Assembly (NCBI RefSeq): GCF_000203975.2
Contig: NZ_AFCF02000007.1
Coordinates: 124,001-188,000 of the forward strand
Source: Leisingera sp. ANG1
GTDB taxonomy: Bacteria; Pseudomonadota; Alphaproteobacteria; Rhodobacterales; Rhodobacteraceae
Length of the DNA stretch: 64,000 nt
Direction: 5' to 3'
Positions 14,103 through 24,302 of the stretch are shown here, in pieces. Position 1 is the stretch's first letter; each line of letters begins with the position of its first letter. The notes under the pieces are model-generated. The model was given only the letters and a program-made list of their open reading frames with translations. It ran no database searches and was not told the origin of the DNA. The translations under genes were made by a program, and so were the position numbers.

Positions 14103-16910
14103 ATGAGCAATACCCAGTTCGGCAAAGGTTGTCACCTCCACCTGATCGACGGCTCGGCCTTCATCTTCCGCGCCTATCACGCGCTGCCGCCGCTCACGCG
14201 CAAGTCCGACGGGCTGCCGATCGGCGCCGTGGCGGGCTTCTGCAACATGCTGTTCAAGCAGGTGGAGGACAACAAGGGCCCGGATGCGCCGACCCATGTG
14301 GCGGTGATTTTCGACTATTCCGGCAAGTCCTTCCGCAACGAGATGTACGATTTGTACAAGGCCAACCGCCCGCCGGCGCCGGAGGATCTGGTGCCGCAGT
14401 TCCCGCTGACCCGCGACGCCACCCGCGCCTTCAACATCGCCTGCAAGGAGATCGAAGGCTTCGAGGCCGACGACATCATCGCAACCCTGGCGCATCAGGC
14501 GCGCGATGCAGGCGGGCGGGTCACGATCATTTCGTCGGACAAGGACCTGATGCAGCTGGTCGGCGGCGGCGTCGAGATGCTGGACGCGATGAAGAACAAG
14601 CGCATCGACAGCGACGGCGTGGTGGAGAAATTCGGTGTCGGCCCCGACCGGGTGGTGGATGTGCAGGCGCTGGCTGGCGACTCGGTTGACAACGTGCCGG
14701 GGGCGCCGGGGATCGGGATCAAGACCGCCGCGCTGCTGATCAACGAATTCGGCTCTTTGGAAGAGCTTCTGGACCGCGCCGAAGAGATCAAGCAGCCCAA
14801 GCGCCGCCAGACGCTGATCGAGAAGCGCGATCAGATCGAGCTGTCGAAGAAGCTGGTGCAGCTCGACTGCAATATGGAGCTGGACTTCACCCTGGACGAT
14901 CTGGAAGTGAAGGAGCCGGACGCGGAGACTCTGCTGACCTTCCTGTCTGAGATGGAGTTCCGCACACTGTCCAAGCGCATGGCCGATCAGCTGGGCATGG
15001 AGGCGCCGGCGATCCCGGAAGCCCCCGCCGCAGCGGCGGCCAGTGCGGCAGCGGCGCCGGAGGCGGTGCCGTTCGACAAGGAGAAATACGAATGCGTCCG
15101 CGACGCAGCGGCGCTGCAGGTCTGGGTTGACCGCATCCGCGAGCGCGGCTGGGTGGCGGTGGATACCGAGACCACCGGCCTGGATGAAATGGTCGTCGAT
15201 CTGGTCGGCATCTCGCTGTGTGTGGAGGCGGGTGAGGCCTGCTATATCCCGCTGGCGCATAAGGCCGGGGGCGATGATCTGTTCGGCGGCGAGGGGCTGT
15301 CCGAGGGGCAGATGCCGCTGGAGGAAGCGGTCGCCATGCTGAAACCGGTTCTGGAAGACCCGGCGATCATGAAAATCGGCCAGAACATGAAATACGACGC
15401 CAAGATCCTGCACCGCTACGGCGTGGATGTGGCGCCGGTGGATGACACCATGCTGATGTCCTATGCGCTGCATGCCGGCATGCACGGGCATGGCATGGAT
15501 GCGCTGTCCGAACGCTATCTGGATCACACGCCGATCCCGATCAAACCGCTGCTGGGCAGCGGCAAATCGGCGATCACCTTTGACCGGGTGCCGATCGAGG
15601 ACGCGGTGCCTTATGCGGCGGAAGACGCCGACATCACCCTGCGCCTGTGGCAGGTCTTCAAGCCGCAGCTGCATCAAGAACGGGTCACGACGGTCTATGA
15701 AACGCTGGAGCGGCCGCTGGTGCCGGTGCTGGCGGATATGGAGCGCAACGGCATCAAGGTGGACCACGACACGCTCTCGCGCATGTCCAATGCCTTTGCC
15801 CAGAAAATGGCGGGCTTAGAAGCCGAAATCCACGAGCTGGCGGGCGAGACCTTCAATGTCGGCTCGCCCAAACAGCTGGGCGAGATCCTGTTTGACAAGA
15901 TGGGGCTGGAAGGCGGCAAGAAGGGCAAAACAGGCGCCTATGCCACCGGGGCGGATATCCTGGAGGATCTGGCAACCGAACACGACCTGCCCGCGCGGGT
16001 GCTGGACTGGCGGCAGCTGTCCAAGCTGAAGTCGACCTACACCGATGCGCTGCAGGACCACATCAACCCGGACACCGGCCGGGTGCATACGTCTTATGCC
16101 CAGACCGGGGCGAGCACCGGCCGCATGGCCTCCACCGATCCGAACCTGCAGAACATTCCGGTGCGCACCGAGGAAGGCCGCCGTATCCGCGAGGCCTTTG
16201 TGGCAGAGGAAGGCAATGTGCTGCTGTCGCTCGACTACAGCCAGATCGAGTTGCGCATTCTGGCGCATATGGCCGGAATCGACGCGCTAAAGCAGGCCTT
16301 TGCCGAAGGCGTCGACATTCACGCGATGACCGCGTCCGAGATGTTCGAGGTGCCGCTGGAGGAGATGACGCCAGAGATCCGCCGCCAGGCCAAGGCGATC
16401 AACTTTGGTGTGATCTACGGCATCTCGGGCTTTGGCCTGGCGCGCAACCTGCGCATTCCGCGCAAGGACGCGCAGGGGTTCATCGACCGCTATTTCGAGC
16501 GCTTCCCAGGCATCCGCAAGTACATGGACAGCACCGTCGAGTTCGCCAAGGAGCATGGCTACGTCCAGACCCTGTTCGGGCGCAAGATCCACACCGCGGA
16601 GATCAACGCCAAGGGGCCCAAGGCGGGCTTTGCCAAGCGCGCCGCGATCAACGCGCCGATCCAGGGCACCGCCGCAGACGTGATCCGCCGGGCAATGATC
16701 CGGATGCCGGAGGCGATTGCCCATCTGCCAGCGCGGATGCTGCTGCAGGTGCACGACGAACTGCTGTTCGAAGTGCCGGAGGCGGCGGTGGAGGAGACCA
16801 TCGAAACCGCGCGCCAGGTGATGGAAAACGCCGCCGACCCGGCGGTGCATCTGGACGTGAAGCTGGTGGTGGACGCAGGTCGCGGTTCGAACTGGGCCGA
16901 AGCGCACTGA
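14103..16910 (+). CDS. polA: DNA polymerase I
   Basis: A 935-residue three-domain enzyme for repair and Okazaki fragment processing. The N-terminal 5'-nuclease/FEN domain covers about 1-290. The 3'-5' exonuclease (about 320-510) keeps its acidic motifs: DTET at about 353, NMKYD and YAAEDAD. It is therefore predicted proofreading-competent, unlike Taq-type enzymes. The polymerase domain has motif A LDYSQIELR (about 709), motif B RRQAKAINFGVIYG and motif C QVHDE (about 883). I prefer ATG 14103, nine bases after GGGAG; ATG 14097 lies too close. An Ala/Pro-rich linker (about 300-320) separates the first two domains. Confidence 0.97.
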   Translation: MSNTQFGKGCHLHLIDGSAFIFRAYHALPPLTRKSDGLPIGAVAGFCNMLFKQVEDNKGPDAPTHVAVIFDYSGKSFRNEMYDLYKANRPPAPEDLVPQFPLTRDATRAFNIACKEIEGFEADDIIATLAHQARDAGGRVTIISSDKDLMQLVGGGVEMLDAMKNKRIDSDGVVEKFGVGPDRVVDVQALAGDSVDNVPGAPGIGIKTAALLINEFGSLEELLDRAEEIKQPKRRQTLIEKRDQIELSKKLVQLDCNMELDFTLDDLEVKEPDAETLLTFLSEMEFRTLSKRMADQLGMEAPAIPEAPAAAAASAAAAPEAVPFDKEKYECVRDAAALQVWVDRIRERGWVAVDTETTGLDEMVVDLVGISLCVEAGEACYIPLAHKAGGDDLFGGEGLSEGQMPLEEAVAMLKPVLEDPAIMKIGQNMKYDAKILHRYGVDVAPVDDTMLMSYALHAGMHGHGMDALSERYLDHTPIPIKPLLGSGKSAITFDRVPIEDAVPYAAEDADITLRLWQVFKPQLHQERVTTVYETLERPLVPVLADMERNGIKVDHDTLSRMSNAFAQKMAGLEAEIHELAGETFNVGSPKQLGEILFDKMGLEGGKKGKTGAYATGADILEDLATEHDLPARVLDWRQLSKLKSTYTDALQDHINPDTGRVHTSYAQTGASTGRMASTDPNLQNIPVRTEEGRRIREAFVAEEGNVLLSLDYSQIELRILAHMAGIDALKQAFAEGVDIHAMTASEMFEVPLEEMTPEIRRQAKAINFGVIYGISGFGLARNLRIPRKDAQGFIDRYFERFPGIRKYMDSTVEFAKEHGYVQTLFGRKIHTAEINAKGPKAGFAKRAAINAPIQGTAADVIRRAMIRMPEAIAHLPARMLLQVHDELLFEVPEAAVEETIETARQVMENAADPAVHLDVKLVVDAGRGSNWAEAH

Positions 16911-16925
16911 GGCAGGTTTGCCATG

Positions 16926-16949
16926 GCCGGCGGGGCGCTCCCGCCCGGC
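16926..16949. terminator. Hairpin after polA
   Basis: GCCGGCGGG pairs with CCCGCCCGGC with one bulged C and a five-base loop, 16 nt after the polA stop. A short TTC follows. Probably the polA transcript end. Confidence 0.45.
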
Positions 16950-17103
16950 TTCGATCTGACGATCTCATCCCCTTGGGCATGGCGCCGCTGGCGCGGCGCG
17001 GATTGTGCCGCACCCTCACCTCACCGGGTCAAGGGAGGCGCAGCCTCCGCGCGGCCAGCGCGGCTTGCCCTTGACGCGGCCCGCCCTGAAAACAATCGGC
17101 AGC

Positions 17104-17134
17104 GCCCCTCAAGGGCAGACCTGCCCTTAGGGGC
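17104..17134. repeat. Strong 13-bp stem-loop
   Basis: GCCCCT pairs with AGGGGC and, after one bulged C, AAGGGCA pairs with TGCCCTT around a short loop. It lies directly upstream of repeat copy A. Confidence 0.6.
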
Positions 17135-17151
17135 TTCTCAGCGAACTCTCT

Positions 17152-17230
17152 GTGCGCCGCGCCAGCGGCGCCGCGCCCAACCGGTGCTGCTGCATCTTTG
17201 ATGCAGCTTGCGGCGGGCGGGAGTTCCCCC
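17152..17230 (+). repeat. Intergenic modular repeat, copy A
   Basis: The layout is hairpin 1 (GCGCCGC/GCGGCGC), core GCCCAAC (17175-17181), hairpin 2 (GCTGCATC-TTT-GATGCAGC) and the tail GGCGGGCGGGAG. It lies between the convergent polA and DUF2798 genes. See the finding on the five copies. Confidence 0.65.
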
Positions 17231-17250
17231 TGCCCAGTTACCGCCCCGTT

Positions 17251-17487
17251 TCAGTTGCCCGCGGGCTGCTTGACCAGCTTGGCAACCAGCCTGCGCACCA
17301 GGGGCGCGGCGGTGAAGGCGACGGCAAAGGCAATTGGCCAGCTCAGGCTCCAGGCCTGCATCCAGGCGCCGCCGAATCCTGCGCCGAAACCCAGCGCTTT
17401 CCAGGTGGCAACACCGGTCACGATGAAGGACATCATCCCTGACAGGATCAGGCTGAACAGAACGGGTGCAAAACGGGCGGGGAGCAT
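17251..17487 (-). CDS. DUF2798 family small membrane protein
   Basis: A 78-residue protein with two hydrophobic helices (about 8-28 and 42-62), the DUF2798 layout, beginning MLPARFAPVLFSLILSGMMS. I chose ATG 17487 because AGGA lies upstream and its paralogue starts at the equivalent residue. It is closely related to the protein at 17578-17814 (shared PARFAP, LSG-MMS, WSLSWPIAF/WAYSWPVAF and APLVR segments), so a tandem duplication is evident. Inner-membrane location is predicted; function is unknown. Confidence 0.8.
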   Translation of the reverse strand: MLPARFAPVLFSLILSGMMSFIVTGVATWKALGFGAGFGGAWMQAWSLSWPIAFAVAFTAAPLVRRLVAKLVKQPAGN

Positions 17488-17577
17488 TGGCGGGATCCTT
17501 TTCCTGTTGCGGCACCTTATGCCGTGCCGGGAATCACATTTCAATTAACGAATGTGTTTTCCGGCCTGCCGCGGGCA

Positions 17578-17814
17578 TCATGCCGCATCCGGCGGGCGGA
17601 TTGCTATGGCCACAATCTGGCGCACCAGCGGCGCCACCATCAGCACAACCGGAAAGGCCACCGGCCAGCTGTAGGCCCAGGCGGTCAGCCAGGCGGCGGC
17701 AAAGCCCTCATCCGTGCCGGCAACCCGCAGGGTGGAGATGCCCGACACGATCGAGGACATCATCAGCGACATCAGGAAACCGGACAGAAGCGGGGCAAAG
17801 CGGGCGGGGATCAT
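17578..17814 (-). CDS. DUF2798 family small membrane protein, tandem paralogue
   Basis: A 78-residue protein of the same length and layout as the downstream copy, opening MIPARFAPLLSGFLMSLMMS. A good AGGAGG ribosome site precedes ATG 17814. The two paralogues are 90 bp apart and could be one transcription unit. Two transmembrane helices are visible. The two differ at most positions outside the shared motifs, so the duplication is not recent. Confidence 0.8.
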   Translation of the reverse strand: MIPARFAPLLSGFLMSLMMSSIVSGISTLRVAGTDEGFAAAWLTAWAYSWPVAFPVVLMVAPLVRQIVAIAIRPPDAA

Positions 17815-17927
17815 GGCAGCCTCCTTGGCAGCGGGACATGGGGTTCTGCCGGAGATATGCGGTGCCTTGACTGCGGAACAATCTGCGCCGCTGCACAGAT
17901 ATCTGCGCAGGCGGACCAGGACGACGG

Positions 17928-18680
17928 TCAGCCCATCCAGCCCAGGCTGTCCTCGGTGCGGCGGGTCGAAGGGGTGTATTCAGCGCTGACCCAGCCGCCA
18001 TAACCGCTGGCGTCGATGGCTTCGAACAACTCTTGAAAGTCCACCGGCCCGGTGCCCGGCTCGCAACGTCCCGGCGCGGCGCCGATCTGCACATGCACGG
18101 CGCGGGGGCCGAAGGTCTCCCACACTTTGAGCGCGTCGCCGTGGATCATCTGCGCGTGGTAGGCGTCATACTGCAGGCCGACATTGGGGCGGTCGACCGC
18201 TTCCAGCACGTCGATTGCCAGGTTGTAGTCGTCAAGGAAATAGCCGGGCTGGTCGCCGCTGTTCAGCGGTTCAATGGTGAACTGCTGTTCCGGCGCGCGG
18301 TCGGCGGCCCATTGCAGGTTTTCGATGAAGGTCCGCTGCGCATCCGCGCCCTTGGCGTAGCCGGCCATCACGTGGATCTTGCCCGCCTTCAGCGCCTCGG
18401 CGTAGCGCAGCACCCGGCGGATGTCGCGCTGGAAGCGGTCGACACCTTCGGGCACCGCCGCATAGCCGGGCATACCGCCGGTGTAATTGGGCGGCGGCGC
18501 GTTGATCAGCAGCAGCCGCAGCCCGTTCGCCATCAGCGCGCGCTGGGTTTCCTTGGCGGCGAGTTCGTAAGGGTAGAGGATCTCCACCGCCTCAAACCCT
18601 GCCGCGGCGGCGGCCTGGAACCGGTCGAGATAGGGCAGCTCAGCAAACAGCAGCGAGATATTGGCCGCGAAGCGGGGCAT
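17928..18680 (-). CDS. Hydroxypyruvate isomerase-like TIM-barrel protein
   Basis: A 250-residue AP-endonuclease-2-type TIM barrel of the Hyi/OtnI family. It opens MPRFAANISLLFAELPYLDR, typical of hydroxypyruvate/2-oxo-tetronate isomerases. Likely metal ligands include the Glu in FTIEPLN (about 150), the Asp-Tyr-His of QYDAYHAQ (about 180), and a Glu in SAEYTPS near the C-terminus. GGAGAATCCT precedes ATG 18680. It would interconvert hydroxypyruvate and tartronate semialdehyde, or a related sugar acid, in the cytoplasm. The remainder of the glyoxylate pathway is not adjacent, so the exact substrate is open. Confidence 0.84.
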   Translation of the reverse strand: MPRFAANISLLFAELPYLDRFQAAAAAGFEAVEILYPYELAAKETQRALMANGLRLLLINAPPPNYTGGMPGYAAVPEGVDRFQRDIRRVLRYAEALKAGKIHVMAGYAKGADAQRTFIENLQWAADRAPEQQFTIEPLNSGDQPGYFLDDYNLAIDVLEAVDRPNVGLQYDAYHAQMIHGDALKVWETFGPRAVHVQIGAAPGRCEPGTGPVDFQELFEAIDASGYGGWVSAEYTPSTRRTEDSLGWMG

Positions 18681-18840
18681 AGGATTCTCCTTGTTGACTG
18701 AAGGTCTAGCGCCGCGCGGCGGGGCAGCCAAGGCGTCAAAAGAGCAGAATTTTCCTATTAAACTTTCGTTAACCAGAGGCTGGCTGGTTTTTGCCGCACG
18801 TCACACGCGATTGACCGGATCACCAATTGCTGAAGAGGAC

Positions 18841-18903
18841 AGCGCCCGTCCCGCGCGGGGAGGGCGAGAAGCGCGCGCCCTGTTGGGGGGCGGGACGGGC
18901 GCT
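18841..18903. repeat. 13-bp inverted repeat with structured loop
   Basis: AGCGCCCGTCCCG (18841-18853) and its exact complement (18891-18903) enclose 37 bp that contain a further GC-rich inverted segment. It is downstream of the DUF1285 gene (minus strand). Confidence 0.6.
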
Positions 18904-18923
18904 GCCCGGCCTTTCGGCCGGGC
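18904..18923. terminator. Terminator-like hairpin after the DUF1285 gene
   Basis: GCCCGGCC-TTTC-GGCCGGGC is a perfect 8-bp stem with a tetraloop, 25 bp beyond the DUF1285 stop. No U-tract follows on the minus strand. Confidence 0.5.
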
Positions 18924-18948
18924 GGTGGAATTGTGGATGGCTGAGAGA

Positions 18949-19545
18949 TTACTCCACATCAATTTCAGCGGACGGAATCAGCGGGAAGAACTTGCCGCCG
19001 GACCAGACACCGAACCAGTCGCCGTAGTGTTCGCCCAGATCCGCCAGCCGGTAAAAGCTCTTGCGGTCAATCAGCGCCTCCAGGCCCGCGCGGATCATGA
19101 CATAGGGGGATGGTTCACCGGTTTCGGGGTCGCGCTCTGCCCGGATCATGTGGTCCGGCCCGGCTGCGGCACTGTCGCCAATGTTGGTGGTGAAGGTGAT
19201 CATCTGATCGCGCCCGTGCCCGGCCACATCGAAATCCACCGCAACAAAGGGCGCGTCCTCAACGGTGATGCCGACCTTTTCAACCGGGGTCACAAGGTAG
19301 TATTTGCCGTCCTCCAGCTTGAGAATGGAGGCAAACAGCTTGACCAGCTCGAACCGGGTGAAGGGCGTGCCGAGGTAGTACCACGCGCCGTCGCGTGCGA
19401 TGCGGATGTCCAGATCGCCACAGAACGGCGGGTTCCACAGGTGGACGGGCGGCAATCCCTTGCCCTTTCCGGCTGCTTTTGCCGCCGCGGCAATGCCTTC
19501 GGCATCGGGGGTCACGGGTTTTTGTCCGCTCATTGCTTTTGCCAT
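18949..19545 (-). CDS. DUF1285 domain protein
   Basis: A 198-residue soluble protein with the DUF1285 pattern LWNPPFCGDLDIRIARDGAWYYLGTPF (about 36-62) and VEDAPFVAVD. The family consists of two small beta-rich domains of unknown function and is common in alphaproteobacteria. Two starts are possible, ATG 19545 and ATG 19533 (MSGQKP); the AGGA is one base from the first and thirteen from the second, so neither is clearly favoured. It is divergent from the MoxR operon with 52 bp between them. Confidence 0.82.
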   Translation of the reverse strand: MAKAMSGQKPVTPDAEGIAAAAKAAGKGKGLPPVHLWNPPFCGDLDIRIARDGAWYYLGTPFTRFELVKLFASILKLEDGKYYLVTPVEKVGITVEDAPFVAVDFDVAGHGRDQMITFTTNIGDSAAAGPDHMIRAERDPETGEPSPYVMIRAGLEALIDRKSFYRLADLGEHYGDWFGVWSGGKFFPLIPSAEIDVE

Positions 19546-19597
19546 TTCCTGTCAGCACGATAGAGTAACAGCATATATCCGGGAAACGAGGAATGTC

Positions 19598-20601
<1,004 letters not shown>

Positions 20602-20605
<4 letters not shown>

Positions 20606-21495
20606 CAAGGCCTGCGGCCTCTGACGCTGCAACCGGATTGCGGCACCGGGCGGAGGCCGAGGCCAGCGCCCTGCCGCCGCTCTTGGTGCAGGCGCGGCAT
20701 CTGGCAGGCTCTGTCCTGATGGGCGAGCATGGCCGCCGCCGGGCTGGAACGGGGGATGATTTCTGGCAGTACCGCCCGGCGCAGGCCGGCGACAGCCGCC
20801 GGATGATCGACCACCGGCGTTCTGCCATGGGTGATGTGCAGTACGTGCGCGAGCGGGAGTGGCAGATTGCCCAGACGGTGCACCTGTGGGTCGATACCGG
20901 CGCCTCGATGCGGTTTGCCTCGACGCCCAAGCTGCCGCAGAAGTCGGACCGCGCGCGACTGCTGGGGCTGGCGGCTGCGGTGCTGATGGTGCAGGGCGGC
21001 GAACGGGTGGGCCTCACCGGCGGCACGCTGCCGCCGCGGCGCGGTAATGTGCAGATCCTGCGTCTGGCGGAGGCTTTGTCGGATGACGATGCGGAGGATT
21101 ACGCCCCGCCCGGCCACCGGGCGCTGATCCCGCATGCGCGGGCGTTGTTCATCTCGGATTTTCTGGGTCCTTATGAGCCGGTGGAGCAGGCGCTGTCCAA
21201 GGCTGCTGCGCGTGGGGTGTGTGGCGTGCTGCTGCAGGTGCTGGACCCGGCAGAGGAGGCTTTCCCATTCGCAGGCCGCACGCTGTTTCAGAGCATCGCG
21301 GGCGGTGTCACACATGAAACACTGAAGGCCTCTGCCCTGCAGGAGCGCTATCTGGACCGGCTGGCAGAGCGGCGGGACGCGCTGGAACGCCTCTGCCGCG
21401 AGGCCGGCTGGCGGTTCGGGCAGCACCACACGGGCGATCCGGCGCAGGCGGCGCTGATGTGGCTTTACCACGCTTTGGAGCGGACCGCGCCATGA
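20602..21495 (+). CDS. DUF58 domain protein
   Basis: A 297-residue protein with the DUF58 core DFWQYRPAQAGDSRRMIDHR (about 52-71), followed by a VWA-like beta strand VHLWVDTGASM (about 93-103) with a partial MIDAS-type D-x-G-x-S pattern. It uses a GTG start inside the MoxR stop, and its TGA overlaps the ATG of the next gene (ATGA). In Bat/Moxr operons this protein is the partner of MoxR, and is predicted cytoplasmic here since no membrane helix is evident. Confidence 0.87.
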
Positions 21496-24293
21496 CCATG
21501 ATTGCAGGCATCGGCTTTACCGCTCCCTGGCTCTTGCTGGGCTTGCTGGCCCTGCCGGTGCTGTGGCTGCTGCTGCGGGCGATCCCGCCTGCGCCGAAAC
21601 GCCAGCCGTTCCCGGCGGTGACGCTGCTGCTGGGGCTGAAAGATGACGAGAGCCTGTCGGACCGCACGCCATGGTGGCTGCTGCTGCTGCGCCTTCTGGC
21701 GGTGGCGGCGGCGATCATCGGCCTGGCGGGGCCGGTGCTGAACCCCGCGACCGAAGATACCGGCGGCAGCGGACCGCTGCTGATTGTGATGGACGCCAGC
21801 TGGGGCGGCGCGGCGGGCTGGAAGCAGACCAGCGCCCAGGCCGGGGTGCAGCTGGACGAGGCCGGGCGGGCGGAGCGCCCGGTAGCGGTGCTGCGGTTGA
21901 GCGCGCCGGAACCCCTGCAATTCCGCGCCGCCAGCGGCTGGCAGAGGCAGCTGGCCGGGCTGGTGCCGCTGCCCTGGCAGCCGGGGCCGGAGCTGCTGGC
22001 GCAGGCGCTGGAGGCGATTGGCGCCGCCGAGGGCGGTTTTGACACTGTCTGGTTCAGCGACGGGCTGGACTATCCGGGCCGCGAAGGGCTGATCGAGGCG
22101 CTGGGACAGCGCGGCGGGATCGAGGTTTATGAACAGCCGCTGCCGGTGCTGGGGCTGCTGCCCGCGAGCTACACAGGCAGTGCAATTGAGCTGACGGTGC
22201 AGCGCAGCCGCGCCGGGCCAGCGCAGGAGATTTCCGTGGTGGCGCAGGGCAAGGATCCGGGCGGCACCGAGCGCAGCCTGGCGTCGCTGCCGCTGCGGTT
22301 TGCGGATGGCGCCCGCACGGCCTCGGCTGAACTGTCACTTCCCTCCGAATTGCGCGCGCGGCTGTCCCGGTTTGAAGTCCGCGGCGTGACCTCGGCAGGT
22401 GCAGTGGCGCTGACCGATGACTCGTTAAGGCGGCGCGAGGTGGCGCTGGTCTCCTCTGAAAGTGCCGACGAGGGATTGGCGCTCTTGTCGCCGCTGCACT
22501 ACCTGCGCCAGGCGCTGGCGCCCTCAGCCGAGCTGCTGGAAGGCGCGCTGCGGGATCTGCTGCCTGCCAACCCCGATGTGATCGTGCTGGCCGATGTGGC
22601 GCGGCTGGCGCCCGCGCAGGAAGAGGCGGTGATTGAATGGGTGGAAAACGGCGGCCTGCTCTTGCGCTTTGCCGGGCCGCGGCTGGCCGCGAGCGATACC
22701 GCGCGCGCGGGTGAAGAACCGCTGATGCCGGTGCGCCTGCGCATTGGCGGCCGCAGCATCGGCGGCGCCATGAGCTGGGGCGAGCCGAAGACGCTGGCGC
22801 CCTTTGGCGAGGGCTCGCCGTTCTACGGGCTGGAGGTGCCGCAGGAGGTCTCGATCAGCTCGCAGGTGGTGGCGCAGCCGGATCCGGAGCTGGCGCAGCG
22901 GGTGATTGCAGAACTGGCCGACGGCACCCCGCTGGTGACGCGCAAGACGCTGGGCCAGGGCCAGGTGGTGCTGTTTCACGTGACCGCCAATGCGGAGTGG
23001 AGCAGCCTGCCGCTGTCGGGCCTGTTCGTGTCGATGCTGGAGCGGCTGGCGGTGTCCTCCTCTGCAGCGCAGCCCAAGTCGGAGGATCTGGAGGGCACCA
23101 CATGGACGCCGGTGGAGGTGCTGGACGGTTTCGGCCGCCTGGAAGCGGCGGAGACGCTGCCCGGCGTGGCAGGCCCGGATCTGGTGGCGGCGCCCGCGGG
23201 GCCGGAGCTGCGGCCCGGGGTCTATGACGGCGGGCGGCGGATGCTGGCGCGCAATGTGCTGCGCCCGGGTGATGAGCTGATGGCAGCACGCTGGCCGGCC
23301 TCGGTTGCGGTCAGCGGTTATGGCGCGCCGCAGGAGCTGCCGCTGGGCGGCGCGCTGCTGACGCTGGCGCTGGGGCTATTGGCGCTGGATGTGCTGGGAA
23401 CGCTGGCGGTCTCCGGCCTGCTGGGCCGCGCCCGCACCGCCGCACTGGCGGCGGCACTGGGTCTGGCGGCGCTGGTACCTGCGCAGGAGTTGCGGGCGCA
23501 GGAAGCCACCGCACCCTCGCAAGCACAGACGCAGGAGGATTTGCGGGCAGCGGCCATTGCCTCGGAACTGGTGCTGGCGCATGTGCTGACCGGCGACGCG
23601 CAGGTCGACCGGGTCGCGGCGGCGGGGTTGCGCGGGCTGACGGACACGCTGTTCTTCCGCACCTCGGTTGAACCAGCCGCGCCGGCGGGTGTTGATCTGG
23701 AGCGCGATGAGCTGGCGTTTTACCCGCTGCTCTACTGGCCTGTCACCCGCGATCAGCCGCTGCCCTCCTCGGAGGCCTATGCGAAGCTCAACACCTATCT
23801 GCGGTCCGGCGGGATGATCCTGTTTGACACCCGCGATGCGGATCTGGCGGCCTCTGGCGCGACCAGCCCGGCGGCGCGGCGGCTGCAGCAGATTGCGCTG
23901 CCGCTGGACATTCCGCCGCTGGAGGTGGTGCCGGAGGATCATGTGCTGACCCGCGCCTTCTACCTGCTGCAGGCCTTTCCCGGCCGCCACGGGCGCGGCC
24001 CGGTCTGGGTCGAAGCGGCGCCGCCGGATGCGGAACAGGCCGAAGGCATCCCCTTCCGCAACCTCAACGACGGGGTGACGCCGGTGGTGATCGGCGGCAA
24101 CGACTGGGCCGCGGCCTGGGCGGTGGATGAGAACGGCCGGCCCTTGCTGCCGGTCGGGCGCGGCTATGCCGGGGAGCGGCAGCGGGAGCTGGCGTTCCGG
24201 TTCGGCGTCAACCTGGTGATGCATGTGCTGACCGGCAACTACAAATCCGACCAGGTGCATGTGCCGGCCCTGTTGGACCGGCTGGGGCAATAG
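21492..24293 (+). CDS. BatA N-terminal/DUF4159 membrane protein
   Basis: A 933-residue protein. The N-terminus has two transmembrane helices (about 10-30 and 60-85) in the BatA-type layout, a long region with Rossmann-like beta-alpha pattern, another hydrophobic segment about 615-665 and a C-terminal DUF4159 domain (about 700-933, with FYPLLYWPVTRDQPLPSSEA). The start ATG 21492 overlaps the DUF58 stop. The family pairs with MoxR-DUF58 and is thought to act at the cell envelope; no substrate is known. The codon bias is extremely GC/Leu/Ala-rich, like its neighbours. Confidence 0.85.
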   Translation: MTMIAGIGFTAPWLLLGLLALPVLWLLLRAIPPAPKRQPFPAVTLLLGLKDDESLSDRTPWWLLLLRLLAVAAAIIGLAGPVLNPATEDTGGSGPLLIVMDASWGGAAGWKQTSAQAGVQLDEAGRAERPVAVLRLSAPEPLQFRAASGWQRQLAGLVPLPWQPGPELLAQALEAIGAAEGGFDTVWFSDGLDYPGREGLIEALGQRGGIEVYEQPLPVLGLLPASYTGSAIELTVQRSRAGPAQEISVVAQGKDPGGTERSLASLPLRFADGARTASAELSLPSELRARLSRFEVRGVTSAGAVALTDDSLRRREVALVSSESADEGLALLSPLHYLRQALAPSAELLEGALRDLLPANPDVIVLADVARLAPAQEEAVIEWVENGGLLLRFAGPRLAASDTARAGEEPLMPVRLRIGGRSIGGAMSWGEPKTLAPFGEGSPFYGLEVPQEVSISSQVVAQPDPELAQRVIAELADGTPLVTRKTLGQGQVVLFHVTANAEWSSLPLSGLFVSMLERLAVSSSAAQPKSEDLEGTTWTPVEVLDGFGRLEAAETLPGVAGPDLVAAPAGPELRPGVYDGGRRMLARNVLRPGDELMAARWPASVAVSGYGAPQELPLGGALLTLALGLLALDVLGTLAVSGLLGRARTAALAAALGLAALVPAQELRAQEATAPSQAQTQEDLRAAAIASELVLAHVLTGDAQVDRVAAAGLRGLTDTLFFRTSVEPAAPAGVDLERDELAFYPLLYWPVTRDQPLPSSEAYAKLNTYLRSGGMILFDTRDADLAASGATSPAARRLQQIALPLDIPPLEVVPEDHVLTRAFYLLQAFPGRHGRGPVWVEAAPPDAEQAEGIPFRNLNDGVTPVVIGGNDWAAAWAVDENGRPLLPVGRGYAGERQRELAFRFGVNLVMHVLTGNYKSDQVHVPALLDRLGQ

Positions 24294-24302
24294 GAGCGCG
24301 CG

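Larger units (their letters stand above)
16911..17250. other. 340-bp hairpin-rich gap between polA and a DUF2798 gene
   Basis: No gene is supported here. It holds a polA-proximal hairpin (16926-16949), a long stem at 17104-17134 and repeat copy A (17152-17230). Short inverted repeats also occur around 17030-17075. Confidence 0.7.

Noticed and set aside
13956-15767. Long minus-strand frame opposite the start of polA
   Set aside because: It spans the polA start region and the divergent lipoprotein promoter; composition is His/Arg/Gln-rich, typical of a shadow.
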